This document shows, piece after piece, positions 52,489 to 61,819 of a DNA stretch of 64,000 nt. A program made the translations under genes and the position numbers. Under the pieces are notes generated by a model. That model was not told the DNA's origin, did no database searches, and worked only from the letters and a program-made list of their open reading frames with translations. Within the stretch, counting starts at the first letter, position 1. The number at the start of each line of letters is the position of its first letter. The stretch is from Chloracidobacterium sp. (lineage in GTDB: Bacteria; Acidobacteriota; Blastocatellia; Pyrinomonadales; Pyrinomonadaceae), in NCBI GenBank assembly GCA_016716365.1, contig JADJWM010000019.1, positions 62,001 to 126,000 on the forward strand, read 5' to 3'.

Positions 52489-54069
52489 TTATCCCCGCGT
52501 CGGCTGGGTTGGCGGTGCCGGCCGCTTCGGAATGAACTGCGGTGTCACACGTCCTTTCGTTTTTTGCTCGAACGCATAGGCGAACCTGATCAAAGCTGGT
52601 TCGCTGAACGCCTTGCCGAAGAAAAGCATTCCCGCCGGCGCGTTGTCCCGAAGCCCGACCGGGACCGTGATCGACGGATACCCCGCGACCGCGGCGATCG
52701 ACCACGCCTGTCCCACCGTCGGGCCCACAAGGGCATCCAGTTTGTGCTCAGCCAAAACCGCGTCGATGCCTTCCTCTCGCGTCAAACGCTTGACCTTTGC
52801 AAGCGAATCCACATAGGCCTTGTCCGTCAGGCCGCCCTTCGCCTGCGACTGGATGAACAATTCCTGTCCGAACAGCGGCAGTTCTTTCTCCTTGTTCTCT
52901 TCGTTGAACTTGATCAGGTCCTCGAGCGTGCGATACTTGCCGCCGCGGCCCGCAAGATACTTGTTCACGCCGTACTTGAATTCATATTGCAGCACCGCAA
53001 GCCGGTCCGCCTGCGTGCCTGATTGGTCCGGGAACTGAACATCGACGACCGTCGCACCCGCCTCACGAAGGCTCTCGATGAACGGCCGGTAGAACGCGGT
53101 CCACGGCTCGGGGTTCTGTCGCGGCGGAAGCATCACCAGGCCAAGTCGTGCTCCTTTCAAACCGTTCGGATCGAGAAACCGGGAATAGTCTTTCATTCCC
53201 TTCTTGTCGGCTTCGGCCGTGATCTCATCCGCCCGGTCGACGCCGATCATCCCCCCGAGCAGGATCGCCGCATCGGCAACCGTCCTCGCCATCGGGCCGG
53301 CGGTGTCCTGCGTGTGCGCGATCGGGATGATGCCGCTTCGCGATATTAGCCCGACGGTCGGCTTTATTCCGACAACCCCGTTGGTAACGGCCGGGCAAAT
53401 GATCGAACCGTTCGTCTCGGTCCCAACGGCCGCTGCCGCGAGGTTGGCCGAAGGGGCGACGCCCGATCCCGAACTGGACCCGCAGGGATTCTGGTCCAGA
53501 AAGTAAGGATTATTCGTCTGCCCGCCTCGTCCCGACCAGCCGCTGATCGAACGATTGCCGCGGAAGTTCGCCCATTCGGACAGGTTCGTCTTGCCGATGA
53601 TCACCGCCCCGGCCTTCCTTAGCTGTTCAACCACGAACGCGTCTTTCTTCGGCACCGGTGCATCCATTAGCGCCAGCGATCCGGCCGTGGTCAGCATCTT
53701 ATCGGCCGTGTCGATATTGTCCTTGATCAGGATCGGTATCCCGTGAAGCTTCGACCGGATGCGGTTTCGTTTTCGCTCGCGGTCCATCTGGTCCGCGATC
53801 GCAAGCGCGTCCGGGTTGATTTCTATGACGGATCGCGTTTTAGTATCGACGACTCGGATCCGCTCAAGATACATTTCGACCAGGCGTCGCGACGTCAGCT
53901 TCCCGGCCTTCATTCGTGCCTGAAGCTCCTCGATCGTGACCTCGATCAATTCGGGGTACGGCCCTGCATCGTCCGTTGACGCGAATGTCACGGTGTGTCC
54001 TTTCATTAATGCGATCGCCGCGAGCCCGGCGGCACCGGCGCTCAAAAATTCTCGTCTGTTCTTTGTCAT
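52489..54069 (-). CDS. Amidase signature (AS) family enzyme with a Tat-like signal
   Basis: A 526-residue amidase. The Ser-cisSer-Lys triad is visible in the Lys of ILIKDN and in GSSSGSG; the nucleophilic Ser lies in GTETNGSIICPA. The N-terminus is RREFLSAGAAGLAAIALMKG, a twin-arginine-like export signal, so it is probably folded before export. The ATG at 54069 puts the RR motif near the start; a GTACGA-rich upstream ATG at 54096 adds nine residues. It lies inside an ABC operon between the ATPase (46 bases away) and the fused permease (36 bases away). Confidence 0.9.
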   Translation of the reverse strand: MTKNRREFLSAGAAGLAAIALMKGHTVTFASTDDAGPYPELIEVTIEELQARMKAGKLTSRRLVEMYLERIRVVDTKTRSVIEINPDALAIADQMDRERKRNRIRSKLHGIPILIKDNIDTADKMLTTAGSLALMDAPVPKKDAFVVEQLRKAGAVIIGKTNLSEWANFRGNRSISGWSGRGGQTNNPYFLDQNPCGSSSGSGVAPSANLAAAAVGTETNGSIICPAVTNGVVGIKPTVGLISRSGIIPIAHTQDTAGPMARTVADAAILLGGMIGVDRADEITAEADKKGMKDYSRFLDPNGLKGARLGLVMLPPRQNPEPWTAFYRPFIESLREAGATVVDVQFPDQSGTQADRLAVLQYEFKYGVNKYLAGRGGKYRTLEDLIKFNEENKEKELPLFGQELFIQSQAKGGLTDKAYVDSLAKVKRLTREEGIDAVLAEHKLDALVGPTVGQAWSIAAVAGYPSITVPVGLRDNAPAGMLFFGKAFSEPALIRFAYAFEQKTKGRVTPQFIPKRPAPPTQPTRG

Positions 54070-54114
54070 AACTTCATCCGAACTTTTTCGTACCATTGTA
54101 AACCAATGCCGTCG

Positions 54115-54897
54115 TTAGAGGCTGATCGCTTCGACAAAGGCCCTCGAAAGCGGCAGGTCGCATGCCAGAAATTCGTCCGGCGTGCCCGTAAAAATTATCT
54201 TTCCGCCTTCCATCAGTGCGATCCGGTCGCCCAATATTCGGGCTTCGTGAAGGTCGTGTGTCACAAGGACCGCAGTCTTGCCGAGCTCGCGGACCAGCCG
54301 GGAGAATTCGCGTTGAAGGTTGGCCCGCGTTATAAGGTCGAGGGCCCCGAACGGCTCGTCGAGCAGCACGATCGAAGGGTCCGCCGCCAGTGCCCGCGCG
54401 ACCCCGACCCGCTGCCGCTGCCCGCCCGAAAGTTCGTGCGGATATCGGGACGCGAAATCATCCGGGTCCAGGCCGACCAGCCCGAGCATTTCGCGGACCC
54501 TCGCTGTGGCGTCCCCACCCTCGCGGCCCAAGAGCCTCAGTCCGATCCCGACGTTTTCCTCTACGCTGAAATGCGGAAAAAGGCCGCTTTCCTGCAGGAC
54601 ATAACCGATGCTTCGGCGAAGTTCGATCGGGTCATATTCCGCCGTTCGCTTACCTCTCACGAACACTTCGCCCCCGGTCGGTTCTATCAGCCGATTAATA
54701 AGCTTCAGCGTCGTCGTCTTCCCGCAGCCCGATTCTCCGAGAAGGACAAGCACTTCGCCCTTCTCGACCGCAAGATCGATCCCGCGAAGTATCTCGTTTC
54801 CCCCGACGGTGAACTTCACATTAGAAAGTTCGATGATCGGCTCGTTACCCTCGGTTTCTCGATCGCTTTGGTTCATCAGGTCTTCATTCGGGGGCAT
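54115..54897 (-). CDS. Osmoprotectant-type ABC transporter ATPase
   Basis: A 260-residue ABC ATPase. Walker A is GESGCGKTTTLK, the Q-loop follows in GYVLQESGLFPHFS, the signature is LSGGQRQRVGVARALAADP and Walker B is SIVLLDEPFGALD; the switch His is in LVTHDLHE. The loop after Walker A and the ELRRSIGYVLQ segment are typical of ProV/OpuCA-like ATPases for quaternary amines. It is the first gene of the operon, followed by the amidase and the fused permease-binding protein. No CBS domain is present, so osmotic gating by CBS units is not expected. Confidence 0.95.
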   Translation of the reverse strand: MPPNEDLMNQSDRETEGNEPIIELSNVKFTVGGNEILRGIDLAVEKGEVLVLLGESGCGKTTTLKLINRLIEPTGGEVFVRGKRTAEYDPIELRRSIGYVLQESGLFPHFSVEENVGIGLRLLGREGGDATARVREMLGLVGLDPDDFASRYPHELSGGQRQRVGVARALAADPSIVLLDEPFGALDLITRANLQREFSRLVRELGKTAVLVTHDLHEARILGDRIALMEGGKIIFTGTPDEFLACDLPLSRAFVEAISL

Positions 54898-55051
54898 CGG
54901 CCCCGGATATCACGACTTCGGCTCACACCGCAACAGGCGGTTTTGATTAGACTGGCCTTTCTGTATCTGCGATATTATCCTCAATCAGTTCGAATGTCCC
55001 GTCATTGCTGACTGCGGCGAAGCTTGAAAGCTTTTTTTGATTGCTGATTAT

Positions 55052-55900
55052 ATGAACAGAACCTCGATCCGAATATTCCTCCTTCTGTTGGCGGCGGCTG
55101 TTATGGCGGGCTGTACGTTCCGGGCCGCACCGGACACCGGGTCCGCGAACACCAACACTGCGACGCAGACGAATACCGCCGAAACACCCTCCGGCACGCC
55201 CCTCTCCGGCGCAAGCGAGTCTTCGGCCTCCGCGGCGTCAGCCCTTGTCACCGAACTTTACAAGCTGCACGATGCCGACAAAGGCCCGTTCCGCGAAAAG
55301 AAACGTGCGGTCGTGGACAAATACTTCGCCAAGCCGCTCGCCGACCTGATCTGGAAAGACAAGGACACGCCCGAGGGCGAGATAGGGGCCATCGACTTCG
55401 ATCCTCTCTATGACGGACAGGATTTTTCCATCAAGAATTTTTCGGTCGGGCAGGCGTCGGTCACGGGAACAAAGGCTGTGGTGATTGCCTCGTTCGAGAA
55501 TTTTGGAGAAAAGAACAAGGTTACCTTCGACCTCACGGAGACCGGCGGCAATTGGAAGATCGCTGATATTAAATACACCAACGGCTTTACGCTTCTCGGG
55601 ATCATCCGCGAGAATATGAAGGCCGAAAACCAGCCCGTCACCTCGCCATCGGGCGAGTTCGAGGGCCGTTACCGCGTCGGCGACACCACCTGTACCGTCG
55701 AATTCAAAAATAAGGGCTATGCCGTAAAGTGGGCGAAAGGCAGCGGCGTCGAATATTTCTCTTTTATGGAAGGGACGACCTTCGCGTCGTCGACCGTGGA
55801 ATCGGAAGCGAACAAGTTCGTCTTTGACGACGAAAACTATCACACCGGCACCTTCTTCCGAGCCGACGGAAAAACGTTCCCCGTTTCCAGGGCGAAATAA
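55052..55900 (+). CDS. Unknown lipoprotein, DUF3828-like
   Basis: A 282-residue lipoprotein: the lipobox VMAGC puts the lipidated Cys at residue 21. A Thr/Asn/Ser-rich linker (~22-60) leads to a globular part with KLHDADKGPFREKKRAVVDKYFAKPLADLIWKD and TFDLTETGGNWKIADIKYTNG, which resembles DUF3828-like domains. A C-terminal beta-rich portion (RYRVGDTTCTVEFKNKGYAV) follows. The role is unknown. A hairpin terminator lies between it and the next, convergent gene. Confidence 0.8.
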   Translation: MNRTSIRIFLLLLAAAVMAGCTFRAAPDTGSANTNTATQTNTAETPSGTPLSGASESSASAASALVTELYKLHDADKGPFREKKRAVVDKYFAKPLADLIWKDKDTPEGEIGAIDFDPLYDGQDFSIKNFSVGQASVTGTKAVVIASFENFGEKNKVTFDLTETGGNWKIADIKYTNGFTLLGIIRENMKAENQPVTSPSGEFEGRYRVGDTTCTVEFKNKGYAVKWAKGSGVEYFSFMEGTTFASSTVESEANKFVFDDENYHTGTFFRADGKTFPVSRAK

Positions 55901-55912
55901 GCAAGCGGCGGA

Positions 55913-55955
55913 CAAAAAGTGAGGGCCGCACGAACCTAACGTTCAATGCGGCCCT
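55913..55955. terminator. Hairpin between convergent genes
   Basis: AGGGCCGCA at 55922-55930 pairs perfectly with TGCGGCCCT at 55947-55955, and inner GAAC/GTTC bases extend the stem. On the minus strand a T-rich stretch (CACTTTTTG) follows, so it most likely ends the leftward 55984-57936 gene. Confidence 0.7.
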
Positions 55956-55983
55956 GCGCCATTAAGCTGAAAAGCCGAATTGG

Positions 55984-57936
55984 CTAGTTGCGCCCAACGG
56001 TCTGCGGAGCGGTTGCCGTGATGCTGAAGCGGCTGCCCGGCTCCAGTTCCATGTCGCCGCGGCCCTGTATCAGGACCGATCCGACGCCGGCACCTGCTCC
56101 GATGCCAGCACCGACGGCCGCACCTTCACCGCCGCCGGCGATCGCTCCGATCAACGCTCCGAGTACGGCTCCGATGCCCGCTCGCGTAACGGTCCGGGTG
56201 GTCTGGTTGCCGTCCCTGACCGTACCTTCGTTGTCCACGCGGATCGAATCACCATCGGCCTCCCAGGCGGAATCGATGATGCCGTCAAAGGTATACGTCT
56301 TATTCCGAAGCGTGATGGTGTCGAAATCCATCCCCAATTCGGCGCGCCCCGTCAATCTTCCGCTGTCGTCGATCTCGGTCAGACGGCCGCTGATGATGGC
56401 ACCTCTGTAAGCGAACGGCTCGGTCACTTCCATCGTGAACCGGTCGCCGGCTCGCGAAGTCTTGCTCGAAAGGTTTGTCCGCAAGACTGCGCTTATCTTC
56501 GTTCCATTCGGAATATAGAATGACCCCGAAGTGTTCGTCCATGCAGGGCTCCTGTCGACCGTCGGCCAAGTGGCCACCGGCGATACCTGGTCGTACACGG
56601 ACGAAACAGTGATCGTTTCGTCGCGGTTCTCAAGATAGATCTTCCGCGTCATTTTGATGCGGTTGTTCGCCATCGGCGAGACCGTGACCCAAAAGTCGCG
56701 GGTCCTGTCGCCCTCCGTGCTGATCGTCAACATGTTGCGGTCCATCGAGGCCGACGTTCTGGTCGTCCTCCCACGCGGGCCCGTTTCCGTCTGCACGCTG
56801 CCGTCGGCAATGAAAGTAACCGGGGCCGACAGGTTCGTACCCATCGTCACCGAACGTCCGTCTTTCGCGATGGCAAGCTCCCTCGGCGATGCAAGCCTGC
56901 GTTCCAGGTTCTGCTTCAGCCTCGGGCGGTCGCGGGCAGCATCTCGTGCCAGTGCACGGTCGATCGCCGCGTAGACGTTGTCGCTCATCGCGAGGTTCAG
57001 CCTAAACGTACCGGTCAGGCGGTCATCGAGCCGGTCCTGCCGAGCCCAGTAATCGACCGGGAATGGGGCCGTCCGGTTCCAGTTCCAGCTGACGGCATAG
57101 TAACTCGCCAGCATGTTCAGGTCGCGACGGATGCTTGTCCATTCACGTTCGGATACCGAACCCATGCGGTTCCTCCGCATGAAATCGTCGATATACCATC
57201 CGAAATTAAGGACCTTCGTTGCGTCGTCCGCGGTTGGGCGGTTGGCGGTGTAGTTGTTCCTCAGATCATCGGTCGCGTTCTCAAACGCGGAAAGGTAATC
57301 GCTGATCCGGTCTTCCACTCGCGTATTGTCCAGGCGCGAATTATCCAATCGGCGGTCCATTGATCGTCGATAGCGGTCTGTCTTGGTTTCCAATGCCGAT
57401 AGAAGCGACCGCATCTGGCGGTCGTTTGCCCTGATCGCCCAGGCGGTCCCCGGAAGGGTCTGCCAGTGGCTTTCCGGATACGGTGGTGTCGAACGGTTCC
57501 AGTTCCAGCTCACCTGATAGTATCGGGCAAGTGTGTTCAGGTCCGTACGGATGCTTCGCCAGCGGCTTTCCGTCGCGGCACCGAGACGATTATTTCTCAC
57601 GAAATCGTCAAGGTACCAGCCGTAATTCAAAACGGCCGTCACGTCGTCGTTCGTATAGTCGTTATCCGCAAAATTATTGCGAAGATCGTCCGTCGAATTT
57701 TCGAATGCCGCCAGGTATCTCGAGATCACGTCCTCGCGCTGTGTGTTGTTCAACCGCGAATTGTCCATCCGCCGGTCGAGCTCACTGCGGAACATATCCG
57801 TATTGTTCTCAAGCCGGTTCAAAAGTGTCTGAACCTGCGCATTGGTCGCCCGGCGCACGATCTGCGCGTCGACCGTAAATGCTCCTGCGGTTAACGTCAC
57901 CGCAACGGCGAGCAATATCATTTTTAGTCTGTTCAT
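55984..57936 (-). CDS. Secreted duplicated-domain protein with Gly-zipper C-terminus
   Basis: A 650-residue protein with a signal peptide (~5-24). Residues ~30-150 and ~170-290 are two copies of one domain: LLNRLENNTDMFRSELDRRMDN versus LLSALETKTDRYRRSMDRRLDN, then SRYLAAFENSTDDLRNN versus SDYLSAFENATDDLRNN, ending WNWNRSTPPYP versus WNWNRTAPFP. Residues ~430-560 form a beta-rich part (FWVTVSPMANNRIKMTRK, AFTMEVTEPFAYRGAIISG-like). The C-terminus has a Gly-zipper (GIGAVLGALIGAIAGGGEGA) typical of outer-membrane-associated proteins. Function is unknown. Confidence 0.8.
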   Translation of the reverse strand: MNRLKMILLAVAVTLTAGAFTVDAQIVRRATNAQVQTLLNRLENNTDMFRSELDRRMDNSRLNNTQREDVISRYLAAFENSTDDLRNNFADNDYTNDDVTAVLNYGWYLDDFVRNNRLGAATESRWRSIRTDLNTLARYYQVSWNWNRSTPPYPESHWQTLPGTAWAIRANDRQMRSLLSALETKTDRYRRSMDRRLDNSRLDNTRVEDRISDYLSAFENATDDLRNNYTANRPTADDATKVLNFGWYIDDFMRRNRMGSVSEREWTSIRRDLNMLASYYAVSWNWNRTAPFPVDYWARQDRLDDRLTGTFRLNLAMSDNVYAAIDRALARDAARDRPRLKQNLERRLASPRELAIAKDGRSVTMGTNLSAPVTFIADGSVQTETGPRGRTTRTSASMDRNMLTISTEGDRTRDFWVTVSPMANNRIKMTRKIYLENRDETITVSSVYDQVSPVATWPTVDRSPAWTNTSGSFYIPNGTKISAVLRTNLSSKTSRAGDRFTMEVTEPFAYRGAIISGRLTEIDDSGRLTGRAELGMDFDTITLRNKTYTFDGIIDSAWEADGDSIRVDNEGTVRDGNQTTRTVTRAGIGAVLGALIGAIAGGGEGAAVGAGIGAGAGVGSVLIQGRGDMELEPGSRFSITATAPQTVGRN

Positions 57937-58132
57937 TTCTTCCTCCTTGAAACTTGCTGTCTTTAGCGGCGCAGGAGAATTTCCCGCAAAGACCTACCCT
58001 GTATGGGCGCAAGGAGCGTGCCAAAAACTGTAAGTGTCAGAGTTTAGCGGACTTAGGAGATCTGCTGATCAAGGAGAGAATGGGCCGAAGCACGATACGG
58101 TGGGTTTGTGCATCGAAATCGAACACAAGTTC

Positions 58133-59677
58133 TTACTCCCATTCGATCGTGCTTGGCGGCTTGGAAGAGATGTCGTAAACCACGCGATTCACGCCCCGCA
58201 CCTCGCTTGTGATGCGCGACGAAACAGCGGCGAGAAAATCGTGCGGCAGCCGTGCCCAGTCGGCGGTCATCCCGTCGGTGGACGTAACGGCGCGGAGTGC
58301 GACGGTCTTTTCATAGGTGCGGAAATCGCCCATCACGCCGACCGATTGGATCGGCAGCAGCACGGCGAACGCCTGCCACACCTCATTGTAAAGACCAAAA
58401 TTGTGAAGCTCGTCGATGTAGATCTTGTCCGCTTTCTGCAGCAGTTCGACCTTCTCGGGCGTGATATCGCCCAGGATCCGAACACCCAGTCCGGGACCCG
58501 GGAACGGATGCCTCTCAAGGATCATTTCCGGAATGCCGAGATCGCGGCCGATGTTCCTGACCTCGTCTTTGAACAATTCCCGCAGCGGCTCGATCAGCTT
58601 GAGGTTCATCTTTTCCGGAAGCCCGCCGACATTGTGATGGGTCTTGATAGTGACCGACGCTCCCCGCACGCTCACCGACTCGATCACGTCGGGATAAAGC
58701 GTCCCCTGAACCAGCCATTTCACGCCGCCTATCTTGTGCGCCTCCGCGTCGAACACATCGATGAATTTCCCGCCGATCGCCTTCCGCTTCAATTCCGGAT
58801 CGGCCACACCGGCAAGCACGGAGTAGAACTGTTCCGAAGCGTCCACACCTCGCACATTCAAATGAAGATTTTCCTCATAGATCTTCAGCGTGTCCTCGAA
58901 CTCGCGGAATCGCAAGAGGCCGTTATTCACAAAAATGCACGTCTGCCGCTCGCCGATAGCTTCGTGCACCAGCACGGCCGCAACCGTCGAATCGACGCCG
59001 CCGCTCAAGCCGCAGACCACCCGGTCGTCCGGCCCGACCGTTTCGCGGATCTTCTCGATCTCTTCGCTGATAAAACTCGCCGGTGTCCAATCGCCCTTGC
59101 ATCCGCAGACCTTGAACAGAAAATTTCTGAGCACTTCCTTGCCCAGCGGCGTATGCGAGACCTCAGGGTGAAATTGCACGCAGTAGATCGCACGGGCCTC
59201 ATCTTCCATCGCCGTAACCACGTCGCCGGTCGTCGCGGTCTTGTGGAAACCGGGCGGAAGCGCGGTCACGTGGTCGCCGTGGCTCATCCAAACATCCAGC
59301 TCGAACGGCAGCTCGTCGAAAAGCCTCGACCCGCCGCTCAACACCTTAAGCTTCGCGTGCCCGTACTCGCGGCGCATTGCCGGTTCAGATCGCCCGCCAA
59401 GGTCGATCGCAGCCAACTGCATGCCGTAACAGATGCCGAGGATCGGTGAATTCACGCCTCCATAGAAACTCGCCTCGACCCGCGGGGCGTCCTCATCCGT
59501 CACGCTCGACGGCCCCCCCGACAGTATCACGCCTTTCGGCCGCTTCGCCGCGATCGCTTCAGCCGAAAGGGTAAAGGGATGTATCTCGCAATAAACGCCC
59601 TGCTCACGCACCCGCCGCGCGATCAGCTGCGTGTACTGCGACCCAAAATCGAGAATTATTATTAGTTCGTGCTGCAT
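58133..59677 (-). CDS. guaA: GMP synthase (glutamine-hydrolysing)
   Basis: A 514-residue enzyme that converts XMP to GMP. The N-terminal amidotransferase has Cys83 in GICYGMQ and the His-Glu pair in FHPEVSHT. The ATP pyrophosphatase part begins with the P-loop SGGVDST and includes GTLYPDVIESVS, HHNVGGLPEKM and the C-terminal dimerisation domain with FPGPGLGVRILG and DISSKPPSTIEWE. Length and motifs are fully normal. No other purine gene is nearby. It is followed by repeat-rich intergenic DNA. Confidence 0.98.
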   Translation of the reverse strand: MQHELIIILDFGSQYTQLIARRVREQGVYCEIHPFTLSAEAIAAKRPKGVILSGGPSSVTDEDAPRVEASFYGGVNSPILGICYGMQLAAIDLGGRSEPAMRREYGHAKLKVLSGGSRLFDELPFELDVWMSHGDHVTALPPGFHKTATTGDVVTAMEDEARAIYCVQFHPEVSHTPLGKEVLRNFLFKVCGCKGDWTPASFISEEIEKIRETVGPDDRVVCGLSGGVDSTVAAVLVHEAIGERQTCIFVNNGLLRFREFEDTLKIYEENLHLNVRGVDASEQFYSVLAGVADPELKRKAIGGKFIDVFDAEAHKIGGVKWLVQGTLYPDVIESVSVRGASVTIKTHHNVGGLPEKMNLKLIEPLRELFKDEVRNIGRDLGIPEMILERHPFPGPGLGVRILGDITPEKVELLQKADKIYIDELHNFGLYNEVWQAFAVLLPIQSVGVMGDFRTYEKTVALRAVTSTDGMTADWARLPHDFLAAVSSRITSEVRGVNRVVYDISSKPPSTIEWE

Positions 59678-59683
59678 CCTAAA

Positions 59684-59863
59684 GTCAGAACCGGGAGCGA
59701 TAGCGACTGGGTTCTTGTCAGTACCGTCTGCGTGAGCGGACGGGTCTCTCCGTCAGAACTGTCTGCTTAAGCTGACGGGTTTTTCCAAACGTTCTGCGAA
59801 GAGAAGATTATACGCGGGGCGTGTCGTTTTGTCAGAACCTCCAAGCGGTAGCGACCGGGTTAT
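59684..59863. repeat. Cluster of four ~32-bp hairpin repeats
   Basis: Four related units begin GTCAGAACC or close variants and end near GACGGGT/GACCGGGT: 59684-59716, 59717-59748, 59752-59783 and 59831-59863. The first three are nearly tandem. In the second unit CCGTCTGC and GCGGACGG form the stem. They resemble REP-like elements and may be the source of other single hairpins in this window. The rest of the gap up to 60053 shows no gene. Confidence 0.75.
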
Positions 59864-60053
59864 TTCAGATCTTGATTTTCGGATTTCGGCTTTTGTCTTC
59901 CGCAATTTGGAATTTGCGATCTGAGGTCCATCGCGGCCTTCTCGAACCACGCGGTTCCTTCCATATCATTCGCATCATTCGTATCGCGCAGATCATTCCC
60001 ATCTTCCAAACCGATATTCCGATAAGGCAGGATCCGGGTGATAGTTAGGGTGG

Positions 60054-61274
60054 ATGGCCGGAAAAGCTGAAATACACGAAGACGATCTTGACGATGAAGC
60101 CGAAGCAAGAGAAAGTTATCCGTTTCTTTATGAGGACACTCGCGCCGGCGATGAGGCTAAAGACGAGGAAACCGAGCCCGAGGACGCACGCCGGTTTTCC
60201 CTTCCGCCCGAATTCAACCTCCCGCCCGACAAAACGGTCAACTACCACTGGATCCACGAGCTCACCGACGATCTGCTGCCGAACCTCGATTTTTACCGCT
60301 TTGACAACATGTTCGGCGCCCGGCCCGCCCGGGCGTTTTTCGAAGGCAACGCTTCGGCCGCACCTGCGGCCCTTTTTGGCAATTTTTGGCGGGCGGGCGA
60401 GATGGCTATATTTTTTGCCGACACCGGCACCGGCAAAAGCCTCCTTGCGGTTCAGATAGGCCAGGCGATCGCGTCCGGCGTGCCGTTGGACCCGTTCGCG
60501 ACGACTGCTCCCGCACAGCGCGTCGTCTATTTCGATCTCGAACTGACCGATCTGCAGTTCGCTCGCCGGTACACCTCGGACGACGCTCGGCGCCCGGCTC
60601 ATTTTCCGTTCCACGGCAATTTTATCCGGGCCGCCCCGCGCGTCATCGAAGAGCTGCCGGATGAGTACCGCGACCTAACGCAATATCTGGTCGCATCTCT
60701 TGTCGAGTTTATCGAGTTCTCCCTCGCTAAGGTCGTGATCATCGACAACGTCACGTGGCTGAACAATTCGTCGCAGATCGGAAGCTCGGCCGCCCGCGTA
60801 ATGAAGGTCCTGCAGCGTCTCAAAAAAGAATTGGGACTCTCCATCCTGGTGCTCGCGCACACGCCCAAGCGGCCCCTCCACGCCCCTGTGACGATCAACG
60901 ACCTGCAGGGGTCAAAGATGCTTTCGAACTTCGCCGACAGCGTTTTCGCGATGGGCACCTCACGACTCTCAAACGACCTTCGCTATTTGAAGTCGATAAA
61001 GCACCGGAGCAACGCCGGCCCCATTTCGGAGGCCGAGGTTGCGACGGTCAGGCTCGTAAAGGACGAGTGTTTTCTGGGCTTTCGGTTCGAAGAGATGTCG
61101 GACGAACGGGACCACGTCGGCTGGGTCCGGTCGCCGCTGGAACCGGAACGCGTCGCTCTGGCCCGCCGTGCGGCCGAGCTTGTCGAAAAGAATTTTTCCC
61201 AGCGGGAGATCGCCCTCAAGCTGGGCGTTTCACCTGCGACCGTCAACCGGTGCCTTAAGGCGCTAAAGACATGA
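60054..61274 (+). CDS. RepA-like RecA-fold ATPase with C-terminal helix-turn-helix
   Basis: A 406-residue protein. After an acidic N-terminus (~1-60) comes a RecA-like core with Walker A ADTGTGKS (122-129), RVVYFDLELTDLQFARRYTS and Walker B KVVIIDNVTWLNNSSQ. This matches the AAA_25/RepA-like ATPases of plasmids and mobile elements that act as hexameric replicative helicases. The C-terminal ~40 residues (NFSQREIALKLGVSPATVNRCLKAL) form a helix-turn-helix. No replication origin iterons, primase or other mobile-element genes are adjacent. It could be a remnant of an integrated element or a domesticated ATPase. Confidence 0.82.
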   Translation: MAGKAEIHEDDLDDEAEARESYPFLYEDTRAGDEAKDEETEPEDARRFSLPPEFNLPPDKTVNYHWIHELTDDLLPNLDFYRFDNMFGARPARAFFEGNASAAPAALFGNFWRAGEMAIFFADTGTGKSLLAVQIGQAIASGVPLDPFATTAPAQRVVYFDLELTDLQFARRYTSDDARRPAHFPFHGNFIRAAPRVIEELPDEYRDLTQYLVASLVEFIEFSLAKVVIIDNVTWLNNSSQIGSSAARVMKVLQRLKKELGLSILVLAHTPKRPLHAPVTINDLQGSKMLSNFADSVFAMGTSRLSNDLRYLKSIKHRSNAGPISEAEVATVRLVKDECFLGFRFEEMSDERDHVGWVRSPLEPERVALARRAAELVEKNFSQREIALKLGVSPATVNRCLKALKT

Positions 61275-61393
61275 AACAGCTGATCCCAATGACAATACGA
61301 GCGTTCGTCCCGGGCGTTTCAGCGCGTTTCAGGAAACGTTTCAGAAACACAGCATCCGAAAGGGTGAAACACGAAATTCGTCGGGCGTCGGGG

Positions 61394-61816
61394 TCACTTC
61401 CTTGTTTTCCGGCAATACGCGACCGTGTCGGCGATCACCTTCTCGAGCACATTTACGTCCACGTCCGACAGTCGCTTGATATAAAGGCAGCTTACGCTGG
61501 TCGAATGTTTCCCGAGTTTTTCAAGCAGGGCCGGCTGTTTCGGCGAGTCACATTTAACATACAGCGAGAGGTTCTGTTTGCGCGGCGAAAACCCCGTCAT
61601 CAGCCAATCCAGCGTTCGGCCGTCGGCATAGGTCACGGTGTAGGTGCCGTAGCCGATGATGGCCGGGCCCCACATCTTCGGTTTTTCGCCGGTGATGCGG
61701 TTGAACATCTCCAGCAGGCGAAAGCCGTCCTTTCGCCGTTCTTCGTTCTCTATCGAATTAAGAAAATCTTCGACGCTGGCGTCCGTTGGCCTCGTCTTCG
61801 GTTCGTATTTGCCCAT
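61394..61816 (-). CDS. DUF1801 protein
   Basis: A 140-residue single-domain DUF1801 protein. Landmarks are FLNSIENEERRKDGFRLLEMFNRITGEKPKMWGPAIIGYG and LMTGFSPRKQNLSLYV. It resembles the N-terminal domain of the 19345-19947 protein but lacks the YdeI part. Its function is unknown. It lies 3 bases downstream of the nuclease gene, so both are probably co-transcribed. Confidence 0.9.
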   Translation of the reverse strand: MGKYEPKTRPTDASVEDFLNSIENEERRKDGFRLLEMFNRITGEKPKMWGPAIIGYGTYTVTYADGRTLDWLMTGFSPRKQNLSLYVKCDSPKQPALLEKLGKHSTSVSCLYIKRLSDVDVNVLEKVIADTVAYCRKTRK

Positions 61817-61819
61817 AAT

